Origin: Streptomyces soli
GTDB lineage: Bacteria; Actinomycetota; Actinomycetes; Streptomycetales; Streptomycetaceae
Reading direction: 5' to 3'
DNA: 64,000 nt
NCBI RefSeq assembly: GCF_003999195.1
Contig: NZ_RJVR01000311.1
Span: forward strand, 1-64,000
The notes under the pieces: model-generated
Told to the model about the DNA's origin: nothing
The model's database searches: none
Seen by the model: only the letters and a program-made list of their open reading frames with translations
Made by a program: the position numbers and the translations under genes
Part shown: in pieces, positions 1-8,229 of the stretch
How positions within the stretch are numbered: position 1 is the first letter of the stretch
Layout of the letters: the number at the start of each line of letters is the position of its first letter

Positions 1-537
1 CGCGCCGCACGGCGCCGTGCCGAGCAGCGCGGCGGCGGCAGACCGTCGCGCGGTTCCCGCCGGGCGCGGGGGCGCAGCAGGTCGCGGCTGGTCGTCGGCT
101 CGGTGGTCGGCGCCGGGATCGCGCTCCTCGTCGGCGTGAGCGTCACCGAACTGCCCATCGTCAGCTACGTCAGCGGTGCCACCGGCACGAACTCCTCGGC
201 GGACACCGGTGCCGCCAAGGGCAAGGACAGCGCCAGCGCTTCGCCGGGGGCCTCCGGCAGCGCGGGCAGCAAGACGTCGGCCGATCCCCTGTCCGACGTG
301 TCGGCCTCCGCCTCCGCCAGTGCCAAGAAGAAGGCCAAGGCATCTGCCAGCGCCTCCGCGTCCGCCACCGGCACGGCCACCGCCTCCGGCGACATCACCA
401 CCGCCCCCGCGACGACCTCCTCCGCCACGTCCGGCCCCTCTGCCACGTCCGACCCCACTTCGGCGGATCCGTCGCCCACCACGGAGTCCCCGTCGCCCTC
501 GGCGACGTGCAAGCGTGTGCTGTGGTGGTGCGGCTGA
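1..537 (+). CDS. Membrane-anchored Ser/Ala-rich protein, C-terminal part
   Basis: The reading frame is open from the left edge, so the N-terminus lies outside the window. The visible part starts with about 30 Arg/Gly-rich residues, followed by one hydrophobic segment of about 20 residues (positive-inside topology). About 110 residues of low-complexity Ser/Ala/Thr/Pro with repeated SAS triplets come next. The protein ends in a short motif with two cysteines and two tryptophans (CKRVLWWCG). This fits a cytoplasmic domain joined through one membrane span to a flexible extracellular stalk. The missing part could be a regulatory or kinase domain, but nothing here shows that. Function unknown. Confidence 0.6.
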   Translation, partial: RAARRRAEQRGGGRPSRGSRRARGRSRSRLVVGSVVGAGIALLVGVSVTELPIVSYVSGATGTNSSADTGAAKGKDSASASPGASGSAGSKTSADPLSDVSASASASAKKKAKASASASASATGTATASGDITTAPATTSSATSGPSATSDPTSADPSPTTESPSPSATCKRVLWWCG

Positions 538-717
538 GGGGTGTCCCCTCAGCTGGGGGGCGTCCCCATCGATAGGTCCCGCAGGGCCGCTCCATCGTCC
601 GCGCTCGACGCGCGATCCCGGGGCATGCACCGGTGGGTTCCGATTTATTTGACATCATGAAACATCAAGGGCACCGTTTGTTAAGAACCTCAACCTTTCG
701 AAAGGCGTCATCCCCTC

Positions 718-1719
718 ATGCCGAAGAGCCGTGAATGGCACCTGGTCTCCCGCCCCCACGGGTGGCCCAAGCCGGAGGACTTCGCCCTGCGCGAGACCGA
801 GGTCGGCGAGCCCGGCCCGGGTCAGCTCCTGGTGCGCAACGAGTACGTCTCCGTTGACCCGTACATGCGCGGCCGGATGAATGCCGGCAAGTCCTACGCG
901 GCGCCGTTCGAGCTGGACCGGCCCATGCAGGGCGGCGCGGTCGGCGAGATCGTCGCCTCGAACGCGGAGGGCTTCGCGCCCGGCGACCATGTGCTGCACT
1001 TCGACGGGTGGCGCGAGTACGCCCTCGTCAACGCGAAGTCCGCGGTCAAGGTCGACCCGTCGGTGGCGCCGCTCAGCACGTACCTCGGCGTACTCGGCAT
1101 GACCGGCCTGACGGCGTACGCGGGTCTGCTGCGGGTCGCGGCCTTCAAGGAGGGCGACGCGGTCTTCGTCTCCGGCGCGGCCGGCGCGGTGGGCAGTCAG
1201 GTGGGCCAGATCGCCAAGCTCGAGGGCGCGTCGCGGGTCATCGGCAGCGCGGGCTCCGACGAGAAGGTCAAGCTGCTCGTCGAGGAGTACGGCTTCGACG
1301 CGGCCTTCAACTACAAGAACGGCCCCGTCGCCGAGCAGCTCGCGGCGGCCGCGCCCGACGGCATCGACGTCTACTTCGACAATGTCGGCGGCGAGCACCT
1401 CGAAGCGGCCATCGGCGCGCTCAACATGCGCGGCCGCATCGCCATCTGCGGCCTGATCGCCCAGTACAACGACACCGAGCCCAGCTGCGGCCCGCGCAAC
1501 ATGGCCAAGGTCCTCCAGAACCGGCTGCGCATCGAGGGCTTCCTGGTCGGCGACCACTACGACCTCCAGCCGCAGTTCGTCCAGGAGGTCGGCGGCTGGC
1601 TCGCCGAGGGCAAGCTGCACTACCGCGAGACGGTGGTCGAGGGCATCGAGAACAACCTGGAGGCCTTCTTCGGCCTGCTGCGTGGCGAGAACACCGGCAA
1701 GATGATCGTCAAGCTTTGA
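718..1719 (+). CDS. NADP-dependent medium-chain reductase (CurA/PTGR-like)
   Basis: Encodes 333 residues of the zinc-free medium-chain dehydrogenase/reductase family, which reduces the alpha,beta double bond of enals and enones with NADPH. The leukotriene B4 dehydrogenase/curcumin reductase-type opening is present (SVDPYMRGRM near residue 45). The Rossmann loop GAAGAVGS lies near residue 153, and DVYFDNVGG comes later. Length is normal for the family. The ATG follows a weak AAAGG. A strong terminator lies directly downstream and a TetR gene converges on it; that regulator may or may not control this gene. Substrate cannot be told from sequence. Confidence 0.85.
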   Translation: MPKSREWHLVSRPHGWPKPEDFALRETEVGEPGPGQLLVRNEYVSVDPYMRGRMNAGKSYAAPFELDRPMQGGAVGEIVASNAEGFAPGDHVLHFDGWREYALVNAKSAVKVDPSVAPLSTYLGVLGMTGLTAYAGLLRVAAFKEGDAVFVSGAAGAVGSQVGQIAKLEGASRVIGSAGSDEKVKLLVEEYGFDAAFNYKNGPVAEQLAAAAPDGIDVYFDNVGGEHLEAAIGALNMRGRIAICGLIAQYNDTEPSCGPRNMAKVLQNRLRIEGFLVGDHYDLQPQFVQEVGGWLAEGKLHYRETVVEGIENNLEAFFGLLRGENTGKMIVKL

Positions 1720-1734
1720 CGTCCGTCTGACCAA

Positions 1735-1774
1735 GAGGTAAGGACCGCCCTCCCAAGAGGGCGGTCCTTACCTC
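1735..1774 (+). terminator. Intrinsic terminator of the reductase gene
   Basis: A perfect 18-bp inverted repeat (GAGGTAAGGACCGCCCTC and its complement) with a CCAA loop begins 16 bases after the reductase stop codon and is followed by CTTTTA. The convergent TetR gene may also end here. A tandem 10-mer CGCCTTGTTA (1781-1800) follows and contains the TetR stop codon. Confidence 0.9.
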
Positions 1775-1797
1775 CTTTTACGCCTTGTTACGCCTTG

Positions 1798-2409
1798 TTA
1801 CGTCTTCGGCAGGTCATCCGGCGTCAGCAGCTTGACGAAGTCGCGGAAGGACGCCGGCATGTCCACCGCTTCCGGGTCGTGCAGCCACTGGACCTGGAGG
1901 CCGTCCATGATAGCGATCAGCAGGGGCGCGGCCTGCTCGGGGGTGAGGCCGCCGGGGAGTTCGTCGCCGTATTCGTTGCGGAGGGACTCGACCGCGTTGT
2001 GGCGGACCCAGCGGTAGCGGTCCTTGAAGTACTCGCGGGCTGGGTGGTCCTCGGTGACGCTGTCGCCGGCGAGGACGGTGAAGACCTGGACGATGCCGGG
2101 GCGGGTGGCGTTGTACTCGACGAGGCTGGCCATCATCTCCATCGGCCAGGCACTGCCGGCCAGGGCAGCGGAGGCCATGTCCCACTGGTCCCGGATCTCC
2201 AGCACGGCGATGAGCAGCGCTTCCTTGGTGGGGAAGTAGTGCAGCAGACCCTGCTGGGTGAGGCCCACGCGTTCGGCGACCGCCGCGAGGGAGGCCCCCC
2301 GGTAGCCGCGCTCGGCGATGACCTCCAGGGCGGCCTGGATGATCTCCGCCTTGCGGTCCTCGTTGCGCGTCGCGCGCCCGAGTCTGCGGCCGCTGTCGTG
2401 TGCTGTCAC
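1798..2409 (-). CDS. TetR family transcriptional regulator
   Basis: A 203-residue one-domain repressor type. The N-terminal helix-turn-helix lies at about residues 25-66, with the typical GLTQQGLLHYFPTKEALL recognition segment. The C-terminal ligand domain is divergent, as usual in TetR proteins. It converges on the medium-chain reductase and is divergent from the GH3 beta-glucosidase across a 360-bp gap. That gap has AT-rich direct repeats close to this start, a likely autoregulatory site. Ligand and targets unknown. Confidence 0.88.
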   Translation of the reverse strand: MTAHDSGRRLGRATRNEDRKAEIIQAALEVIAERGYRGASLAAVAERVGLTQQGLLHYFPTKEALLIAVLEIRDQWDMASAALAGSAWPMEMMASLVEYNATRPGIVQVFTVLAGDSVTEDHPAREYFKDRYRWVRHNAVESLRNEYGDELPGGLTPEQAAPLLIAIMDGLQVQWLHDPEAVDMPASFRDFVKLLTPDDLPKT

Positions 2410-2449
2410 GTTCGTGAGCCTAGCTTGCGCGTTCGGGCTGCGGAGATTT

Positions 2450-2469
2450 AATTATAACGAAATTATAAC
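2450..2469 (-). promoter_or_regulatory. AT-rich direct repeats upstream of the TetR gene
   Basis: AATTATAAC occurs twice with an 11-bp period (2450-2458 and 2461-2469). On the minus strand this gives two TATAAT-like hexamers about 45-55 bases before the TetR start, a striking AT island in GC-rich DNA. It may be the promoter -10 region, an operator or both. No convincing -35 box at ideal spacing was found. Confidence 0.45.
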
Positions 2470-2517
2470 AACCCCTACCGATCAATAGGTCGCCCGGTTC
2501 AGGATGTCCACCAAGTA

Positions 2518-2708
2518 AGAGGCCGCGCGAATAGGTGGGGCGGGTGAAGGAGCGGGGCGAGGGGCAAGTCTGGCAAGGCGGAGGAGGGAGGCGACGCGGT
2601 GGGGGCACCTCCCAGCCGCCAGGCTGGGGGACGTCATCGACCGACGACAACGCCGCCAGGCGCCGCTCATCGGCACGCGACGCCGCCCCACCTATTCGCG
2701 CGGCCTCT
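2518..2708. repeat. 191-bp element bounded by 26-bp perfect inverted repeats
   Basis: Bases 2518-2543 and 2683-2708 are perfect reverse complements (AGAGGCCGCGCGAATAGGTG at the outer end). The 139-bp interior includes one copy of the GC-rich CCCAGCC...GGCTGGGGG palindromic repeat (about 2600-2630). No ORF was recognised inside. It lies between the divergent TetR and GH3 genes. It resembles a small non-autonomous mobile element, or alternatively a very large hairpin. No target-site duplication is obvious. Confidence 0.65.
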
Positions 2709-2769
2709 AACACGGGCGTTTCTCCGCTCGGCCCTGCTTTCGCCCACCCTCATATAGGGAGTTGGCTCC

Positions 2770-5226
2770 ATGACCACCAGTCCTGACATCGAGCGCGCGA
2801 ACGCCGTAGAGGCCGCGCTCGGCAAGCTCGACCTCGACACCAAGGCAGGACTGCTGGCCGGGCAGGACATGTGGTCGCTGCCCGCGGTGCCCGAGATCGG
2901 ACTGGGCTCGCTGGTGATGTCGGACGGTCCGATCGGCGTGCGCGGTGTGCGCTGGACGGCGGACGACCCCTCGGTTGCGCTGCCCAGCCCCACCGCCCTC
3001 GCCGCCACCTGGGACCCCGAGCTGGCCCGCCGGGCCGGCCACCTGCTCGCCCAGGAGGCCCGCCGCAAGGGGGTCCACGTCCTGCTCGCGCCGACCGTCA
3101 ACCTGCACCGGTCGCCGCTGGGCGGACGGCACTTCGAGGCGTACTCCGAGGACCCGTATCTCACCGGCGAGATCGGCGGCGGATATGTCGCCGGCGTCCA
3201 GGACGGCGGAGTCGGCACCACCGTCAAGCACTTCGTCGCCAACGACGCCGAGACCGACCGCTTCACGGTCGACAATGTCGTCGGCGCGCGGGCTCTGCGC
3301 GAGCTCTACCTCGCCCCCTTCGAGGCCATCGTCAAGAACGCCCACCCCTGGGGCATCATGGCCGCCTACAACTCGGTCAACGGCTACACCATGACCGAGC
3401 ACCGCTACCTCCAGAACGAGGTCCTGCGCGGCGAATGGGGCTTCGACGGCTACATCGTCTCCGACTGGATGGCCGCGCGGGACACCGTCGGTGCCATCGT
3501 GGGTGGGCTCGACGTCGCCATGCCGGGCCCGATGACCGTCTATGGCGAGGCGCTCGCCGCGGCCGTACGGGACGGGCTGGTCGAGGAGGCGGTCGTCGAC
3601 GACGCCGTGCGGAATGTGCTGCGGCTGGCGGCGAGGGTCGGGATCCTCGACAGCGCCCCTGCCGCCGTCGCCGAGGCCGACCGCCCCGCGGGCATCGACG
3701 GCGACGCCCTCGCCCGGGAGATCGCCCGCCGCTCCTTCGTCCTCGTACGCAACGAGGACGCGGCTCTGCCGCTGGACGCCGCCCGGACCCGCAAGGTCGC
3801 CCTCATCGGCGCGGCCGCGCGCGACGCCCGTGTGCTCGGCGGCGGCTCCGCGCAGGTCTTCCCCGATCACGTCGTGTCGCCGCTCGACGGCCTCACCGCG
3901 GCGCTGCCCGAGGGCGCGCTGACGTACGCCGTCGGCGCCGACCCCAGCGAGGAACTCGGCACGGCCGGGCAGGGCTTCGAGCTGCGGGCCGTCTGCCGGG
4001 ACGCCGACGGCCAGGTCCTCGGCACGTCGAGCCTGCCGGGCGGCCAGGTGCAGTGGATGGGCAACGACCTGCCGGCTGGTGTGACGTACGAAGCGCTGTA
4101 CAGCGTCGAGATCAGCGGCACCTTCACCCCGCGCGAGTCCGGCGCCCACCACTTCGGGACCCGGGGGCTGGGTGGGTTCAAGCTCGTTGTCGATGGTCAA
4201 GTCGTCTTTGACGGCGTCCAGGAACTCGGCCCTGAGACGGATCCTTTCGAGGCGTTCTTCGGTGCCCCGCTGGACCGGGGTGAGGTCACGCTCGAAGCCG
4301 GAAAGACGGTCGAGGTGTCGCTTCACTACGTCGTCTTCAAGATCGAGGACATGCCGATCCGCGCCGTCGCCTTCTCCCTCGTCCACGGCAATCCGCCGCG
4401 GGACGGGGACGAGCTGATCGCCGAGGCCGTGGAGGCCGCGCGCGCCGCGGACACCGCGATCGTCGTGGTCGCCACCACCGAGCGGGTCGAGTCCGAGGGG
4501 TTCGACCGCAAGGACCTGCGGCTGCCGGGCCGTCAGGACGAGCTGGTCGCGGCGGTCGCCGCGGTCAACCCGCGGACGGTGGTGATCGTCAACTCCGGCT
4601 CGCCGGTGGAGCTTCCGTGGCGGGAGGAGGTGGCGGCGGTGCTGCTCAGCTGGTTCGCCGGGCAGGAGGCGGGTGCGGCGCTGGCGGATGTGCTGCTGGG
4701 GGAGGAGGAGCCCGGGGGACGGCTGCCCAGTACGTGGCCGGTGCGGTTCGAGGACGTGCCGGTGAGTGAGGTCGTCCCGACGAAGGGTGAGCTGTCGTAC
4801 GACGAGGGCGTCTTCATCGGCTACCGCGCGTGGGAGCGGGCCGGTGTCGTTCCTGCGTACGCCTTCGGGCATGGGCTCGGGTACACGGACTGGGCCTACG
4901 AGTCCATCGAGCTCACCGGGACCACGGTGCGGGTGCGGGTGCGCAACGCGGGGGCGCGGGCCGGTCGTGAGGTCGTCCAGATCTACGTCGCGCCGGCGGG
5001 TGCGTCTGCTGAAGCGGTGGAGCGGCCGGCCCGCTGGCTCGCCGGTTTCGCCTCCGTCCAGGCCGCGCCCGGCGAGACCGTCGAGGCGGAGGTCGTCCTC
5101 CCCGAGCGCGCCTTCCAGGTCTGGGACGAGGCCGCCTCCGCCTGGGCCACCGTCCTGGGTACGTACGCCGTCGAGGCCGGGCGCAGCGTCGCCGACCGGC
5201 GCGTCGGCGTTCCGCTGACCATCTGA
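2770..5226 (+). CDS. Beta-glucosidase, GH3 family with PA14 insert
   Basis: Encodes 818 residues. The N-terminal GH3 barrel carries KHFVANDAETDR (transition-state and substrate contacts) and the nucleophile motif IVSDWMAARDT, with the Asp at residue 232. The second GH3 domain follows, interrupted at about residues 400-540 by a PA14 carbohydrate-binding module. The C-terminal fibronectin III-like domain is present. No signal peptide is visible, so the enzyme should act in the cytoplasm on imported oligosaccharides. Length and domain order match known GH3-PA14 enzymes. The gene is single, with a long non-coding region behind it. Precise sugar specificity is not visible. Confidence 0.92.
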   Translation: MTTSPDIERANAVEAALGKLDLDTKAGLLAGQDMWSLPAVPEIGLGSLVMSDGPIGVRGVRWTADDPSVALPSPTALAATWDPELARRAGHLLAQEARRKGVHVLLAPTVNLHRSPLGGRHFEAYSEDPYLTGEIGGGYVAGVQDGGVGTTVKHFVANDAETDRFTVDNVVGARALRELYLAPFEAIVKNAHPWGIMAAYNSVNGYTMTEHRYLQNEVLRGEWGFDGYIVSDWMAARDTVGAIVGGLDVAMPGPMTVYGEALAAAVRDGLVEEAVVDDAVRNVLRLAARVGILDSAPAAVAEADRPAGIDGDALAREIARRSFVLVRNEDAALPLDAARTRKVALIGAAARDARVLGGGSAQVFPDHVVSPLDGLTAALPEGALTYAVGADPSEELGTAGQGFELRAVCRDADGQVLGTSSLPGGQVQWMGNDLPAGVTYEALYSVEISGTFTPRESGAHHFGTRGLGGFKLVVDGQVVFDGVQELGPETDPFEAFFGAPLDRGEVTLEAGKTVEVSLHYVVFKIEDMPIRAVAFSLVHGNPPRDGDELIAEAVEAARAADTAIVVVATTERVESEGFDRKDLRLPGRQDELVAAVAAVNPRTVVIVNSGSPVELPWREEVAAVLLSWFAGQEAGAALADVLLGEEEPGGRLPSTWPVRFEDVPVSEVVPTKGELSYDEGVFIGYRAWERAGVVPAYAFGHGLGYTDWAYESIELTGTTVRVRVRNAGARAGREVVQIYVAPAGASAEAVERPARWLAGFASVQAAPGETVEAEVVLPERAFQVWDEAASAWATVLGTYAVEAGRSVADRRVGVPLTI

Positions 5227-5263
5227 CACCCCGGGGTTCCGCCGGTCCGGGGCCTGCGGGGCT

Positions 5264-5359
5264 GGGGGTCCTGGACCGACATATTTACGTGCGTGACGGG
5301 CCGTCCGTTGCCTTGCCCGGCACGCCGCACACAAATATGCGGAGCGTCCAGAACCCCCA
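5264..5359. repeat. Imperfect inverted repeat behind the GH3 gene
   Basis: The left arm (5264-5293) and right arm (5326-5359) pair imperfectly. Shared segments are GGGGGTC/TCTGGAC, then ATATTT and GTGCG. The arms flank about 30 bp. This could be a large terminator-like hairpin or a decayed mobile element end pair. Confidence 0.5.
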
Positions 5360-5395
5360 CCCCTCCGACCCCGGACCTCCCAACGTCGTTGCCTG

Positions 5396-5438
5396 CCTGA
5401 CTGCCTGACTGCCTGACTGCCTGACTGCCTGACTGCCT
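5396..5438. repeat. Tandem 8-mer repeat (CCTGACTG)
   Basis: Five perfect copies of CCTGACTG (5396-5435) plus three more bases form a simple microsatellite-like array in non-coding DNA. Copy number probably varies between strains by slippage. It has no spacers, so it is not a CRISPR array. Confidence 0.9.
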
Positions 5439-5750
5439 CCTGGAGTTGGGGTGGGGCAGGGGCGGTGCGGGTGCGGGTGCGGCATTGTCAGCCGTGATGA
5501 CCTTGGTTTGATGTGTGCGCGACAACAAGACCTGAAGGGGAAAGCAAACCGCTGCTTAGCCGCGTCAAGACCCTTGCGAGGGGCTTCGATTGCCCCTCCG
5601 TGGCGCAACTCACAGAAATGTCAGAGGCCTTTGGATTCCCTTTGGGTGCCAATGCGACGCCCTGCGGCTGCCGCTGCGGCCGTCCTGCGGGTGCGACCAG
5701 TCCTGCCGGCTCGACGGGCCGCCGCTCGCCCGGCCGCTACGCTTCCGCCC

Positions 5751-6545
5751 ATGCGAGATCTTGCGGCAGGCATACGACACCTGGCGGGCGGCCAGCGCTG
5801 GGTCCTCCGGCACGGCCGGTGGTTCGGCTTCGGACTGCTGCCCGCCCTGATCACCCTCGTCGGCTACGCGGCGGCTCTGGTCGCCCTCGCCTTCTGGGCC
5901 GACGACGCCACCATCTGGGCCACGCCCTTCGCCGACGGCTGGAGCTCACCCTGGCAGGGCCTCTTCCGCGGCCTGCTCACCGCCGTGGTCTTCGGCGGCG
6001 GGCTGCTGATCGCGGTGATCTCCTTCACCGCCGTGACCCTGCTGGTCGGCCAGCCCTTCTACGAGTCCCTCGCCGAGCGCGTCGACGAGACGGAGGGCAG
6101 GGCCCCGGACGTCCCCGAACTGCCGTGGTGGCGCGAGCTGTGGCTCTCCGCGCGCGACAGCGTCCGCGTACTGCTGCGCGTCGCCGCCTTCGGCATCGTC
6201 CTCTTCGCCCTGGGCTTCATCCCGTTCGTCGGCCAGACCGTCGTCCCCGTCGTCGGCTTCTGCGTCTCGGGCTTCTTCCTCGCCCTGGAGCTGACGGCGG
6301 TCGCCTTCCAGCGCCGGGCCGTGCCGCTGCGGGAGCGGCTGCGGCTGCTGCGCGGGCGGCTGATGCTGACGCTGGGCTTCGGCGTACCGCTGGTGCTGCT
6401 CTTCCTGGTGCCGCTGGTGGCCGTCTTCGCGATGCCGGGGGCGGTCGCGGGCGCCACGCTTCTCGTACGGGACCTGCTGCCGGAACCGCAGGTGGCCCCG
6501 GAGCCAGAACCGGCTCCGGGGCCACCCAGCCTGCGTAAGGACTGA
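5751..6545 (+). CDS. EI24 domain-containing membrane protein
   Basis: Encodes 264 residues with several hydrophobic spans. It starts with MRDLAAGIRHLAGGQRWVL, followed by membrane segments near residues 25-50, 65-100, 140-185 and 210-245. The pattern and the GQPFYESLAERVDE segment match the EI24/CysZ-like family. CysZ members take part in sulfate uptake, but the actinobacterial members are uncharacterised. I chose the ATG at 5751 rather than the longer frame upstream because homologues begin at this amphipathic start and the upstream extension is low-complexity. Confidence 0.8.
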   Translation: MRDLAAGIRHLAGGQRWVLRHGRWFGFGLLPALITLVGYAAALVALAFWADDATIWATPFADGWSSPWQGLFRGLLTAVVFGGGLLIAVISFTAVTLLVGQPFYESLAERVDETEGRAPDVPELPWWRELWLSARDSVRVLLRVAAFGIVLFALGFIPFVGQTVVPVVGFCVSGFFLALELTAVAFQRRAVPLRERLRLLRGRLMLTLGFGVPLVLLFLVPLVAVFAMPGAVAGATLLVRDLLPEPQVAPEPEPAPGPPSLRKD

Positions 6546-6830
6546 TCAGGCGTCGACGCCCAGGGTGAGCGTGCCGGTGTAGCCGACGGTGGCCGAGCCG
6601 CTGAGGGTCGGCAGTCCGTCCTGGGCGCTGCCGCCGCCGTAGATCGAGTCCTGGCTGAGGGTGGTGCGGGTGGCGGTGCTGGTCGGGTACGGCGAGACCT
6701 TCGTCGTGGCGGTCTCGTCGGTGGCCGCCACCTCCCAGGACAGCAGCCGTCGGTAGAAGTCCGCGAGGGCATGGGCGTCCGGGCCGTCCAGGACCACCGA
6801 CGTGAGCGAGAACCGAGGAGCCCGGGCCAC
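6546..6830 (-). pseudogene. VOC/glyoxalase fragment joined to an unrelated tail
   Basis: A GTG-started frame of 94 codons. The first 34 residues (FSLTSVVLDGPDAHALADFY region) match the start of actinobacterial VOC-superfamily proteins, normally 120-140 residues long. After WEVAATDE the similarity stops. A Thr/Ser/Gly-rich stretch ending GYTGTLTLGVDA resembles the end of a secreted or surface protein. The simplest reading is a deletion junction joining two genes. It lies just beyond the guide end of the IS605 element. It may be non-functional. Confidence 0.5.
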
Positions 6831-6886
6831 GCCGCTTCCAGGCGTGAGGGTGCCGGTTCAGCGTATGCGGCCTATGCGTCCTGCCA

Positions 6887-7060
6887 TTGAAGTGCTCTCC
6901 CGGCTGAAGCCGGGAGATTCCTGCTTACCTTGCAGCAGCGGGCTTGACGCGCTTCGCGCGCCTGACGACTGCCCTCCCGGCAGCCGGGATGAGCGCGGGG
7001 CCCATCCGGTACAGGTGCAAGACGTTCCGGGCTGCGTTGTGGTCGGCATTGCCCGACCAG
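6887..7060 (-). ncRNA. Predicted omega (right-end) RNA of TnpB
   Basis: In IS605 elements the guide RNA scaffold overlaps the 3' end of tnpB and runs to the right end of the element; the guide is whatever DNA flanks it. Here the scaffold would end in the hairpin at 6896-6917 plus GCACTTCAA. The guide would start at 6886 and run downward on the minus strand (TGGCAGGACGCATAGGCC). The 5' boundary is a guess. Confidence 0.4.
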
Positions 7061-8217
7061 CCGCAGTCGGGGTTCTTGCACACGAACACGGCCTGGCTCT
7101 CCCGGTTGCCGGGCGTGGTGAAGCCGCACGCTGAGCAGCGCCTGGAGGTGCCGGGGGCGGGGACCTTGTGCAGGGCGCCGCCGAGCTGGGCGGTCTTGTA
7201 CGTCAGCATGGTGACCGTCCGGCCCCATGCCTCCCCGCTGATGGAGCGGTTCAGCCCGGACTTCTGGGCAACGTTCTTCCCCGGCTCCTCGATGGTTCCC
7301 CTGGCCGACTTGACCATGTTCGTGATGGTGAGTGCTTCCACCACCACGACGCTGTACGTGCAGGCGATGTCGGTGGTGGTCTTGTGCTGCCAGTCCAAGG
7401 CCCGGCGCTTGGCTTTCGCGCGGAGTCCTGCGATCTGGTCGTAGGTGCGGTGCAGACGGCGGCTGGTGCGCTCGCCGGGCTTGCGGTGCTGCTTACGCTG
7501 CGCGGCGCGCTGCTCCAGGTGCCAAAGCCTGGCCTTCTCCTTGCCGGTCAGCCATTCGCCGTGCTCGTACGTTTCGCCGTCCGAGAGGGCGATGGGAACG
7601 GTGACGCCGACGTCGATGCCGACCTCAGGGCCGGTGTGCGGCTGCGGCGCGGGCTCCAGGCTCTGGACGCGGAATGCGATGTGCCAGCCGAGCGAGTCCT
7701 TGATCAGTCGTGCCCCGGTGATCCGGTTCTCCGCGCCTGCACGCTTGCCGACCGGAAGGTCTTTGGTCCACCGGAAGCGGACCCGGCCCACCTTGGGAAT
7801 GTTGACCATGCCCCAGCGTCGGTGCACGCGGGTGATGTTCAGGTCGCGGCCCTGCGGGATGTCCACGGACATCACCGTGCGGAACCGGCCCTTGAAGTTC
7901 GGGGCGTCGGCGCGGCCCTCCCAGCAGTTCTTCCATGCCTGGAAGTACGTCTTGAGTACCGCTTGCGCGGCCTGGGCGGGGAGGACGGCCAGGAAGTCGA
8001 TGTCCTGGCGGGCTTGCCGGATCGCGGCGTCCGCGTTCGGATGAGTCCGCATGTGCTTCGGCATCATCCGCCACCACGCGTGGAGAAGATTCCACATCGT
8101 GCGGGCCGCGTGCGCCTGATCATCCGCCGTGCGAACCCCGGCAGGAGACAGCGAAAGCCGGGCACGGTGCCCGAACTGCCGCTTGACCAGGGTGTCTTGA
8201 CTCACAACCGAGAGCAT
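6925..8217 (-). CDS. tnpB: TnpB, RNA-guided nuclease of IS605 family
   Basis: Encodes 430 residues. RuvC catalytic residues are all present: Asp202 (GIDVGVT), Glu294 (VVVVEALTI) and Asp392 (GNADHNAARN). A four-Cys zinc finger (CSACGF...CKNPDCGW) sits just before the last Asp. The N-terminal helix-turn-helix-like region is intact. TnpB proteins cut DNA matching the omega RNA guide next to a short motif and so help keep the element in place. It is divergent from tnpA, and the ATG at 8217 lies 12 bp from the tnpA start. No frameshift was seen, so this nuclease may still be active although its transposase is not. Confidence 0.92.
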   Translation of the reverse strand: MLSVVSQDTLVKRQFGHRARLSLSPAGVRTADDQAHAARTMWNLLHAWWRMMPKHMRTHPNADAAIRQARQDIDFLAVLPAQAAQAVLKTYFQAWKNCWEGRADAPNFKGRFRTVMSVDIPQGRDLNITRVHRRWGMVNIPKVGRVRFRWTKDLPVGKRAGAENRITGARLIKDSLGWHIAFRVQSLEPAPQPHTGPEVGIDVGVTVPIALSDGETYEHGEWLTGKEKARLWHLEQRAAQRKQHRKPGERTSRRLHRTYDQIAGLRAKAKRRALDWQHKTTTDIACTYSVVVVEALTITNMVKSARGTIEEPGKNVAQKSGLNRSISGEAWGRTVTMLTYKTAQLGGALHKVPAPGTSRRCSACGFTTPGNRESQAVFVCKNPDCGWSGNADHNAARNVLHLYRMGPALIPAAGRAVVRRAKRVKPAAAR

Positions 8218-8229
8218 AACAATTGGTTT

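Larger units (their letters stand above)
5227..5750. other. 524-bp non-coding region with repeats
   Basis: No convincing gene was found between the beta-glucosidase stop and the EI24 start. The stretch holds a long imperfect inverted repeat (5264-5359) and an 8-bp tandem repeat (5396-5438), listed separately. The last part has no recognised site except the region just before the EI24 ATG. Several open frames cross it but have no family resemblance. Confidence 0.6.

Noticed and set aside
649-677. TTGACA as promoter of the medium-chain reductase
   Set aside because: No acceptable -10 box at 16-19 bp spacing was found.
2707-5334. 875-codon open frame antisense to the GH3 gene
   Set aside because: It is rich in Asp, Gly, Arg and Val as expected for the mirror of GC-rich coding DNA and has no family resemblance, while the plus strand has clear GH3 motifs.
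5396-5438. Possible CRISPR array
   Set aside because: The 8-bp units are directly adjacent with no spacers and no cas genes are near.
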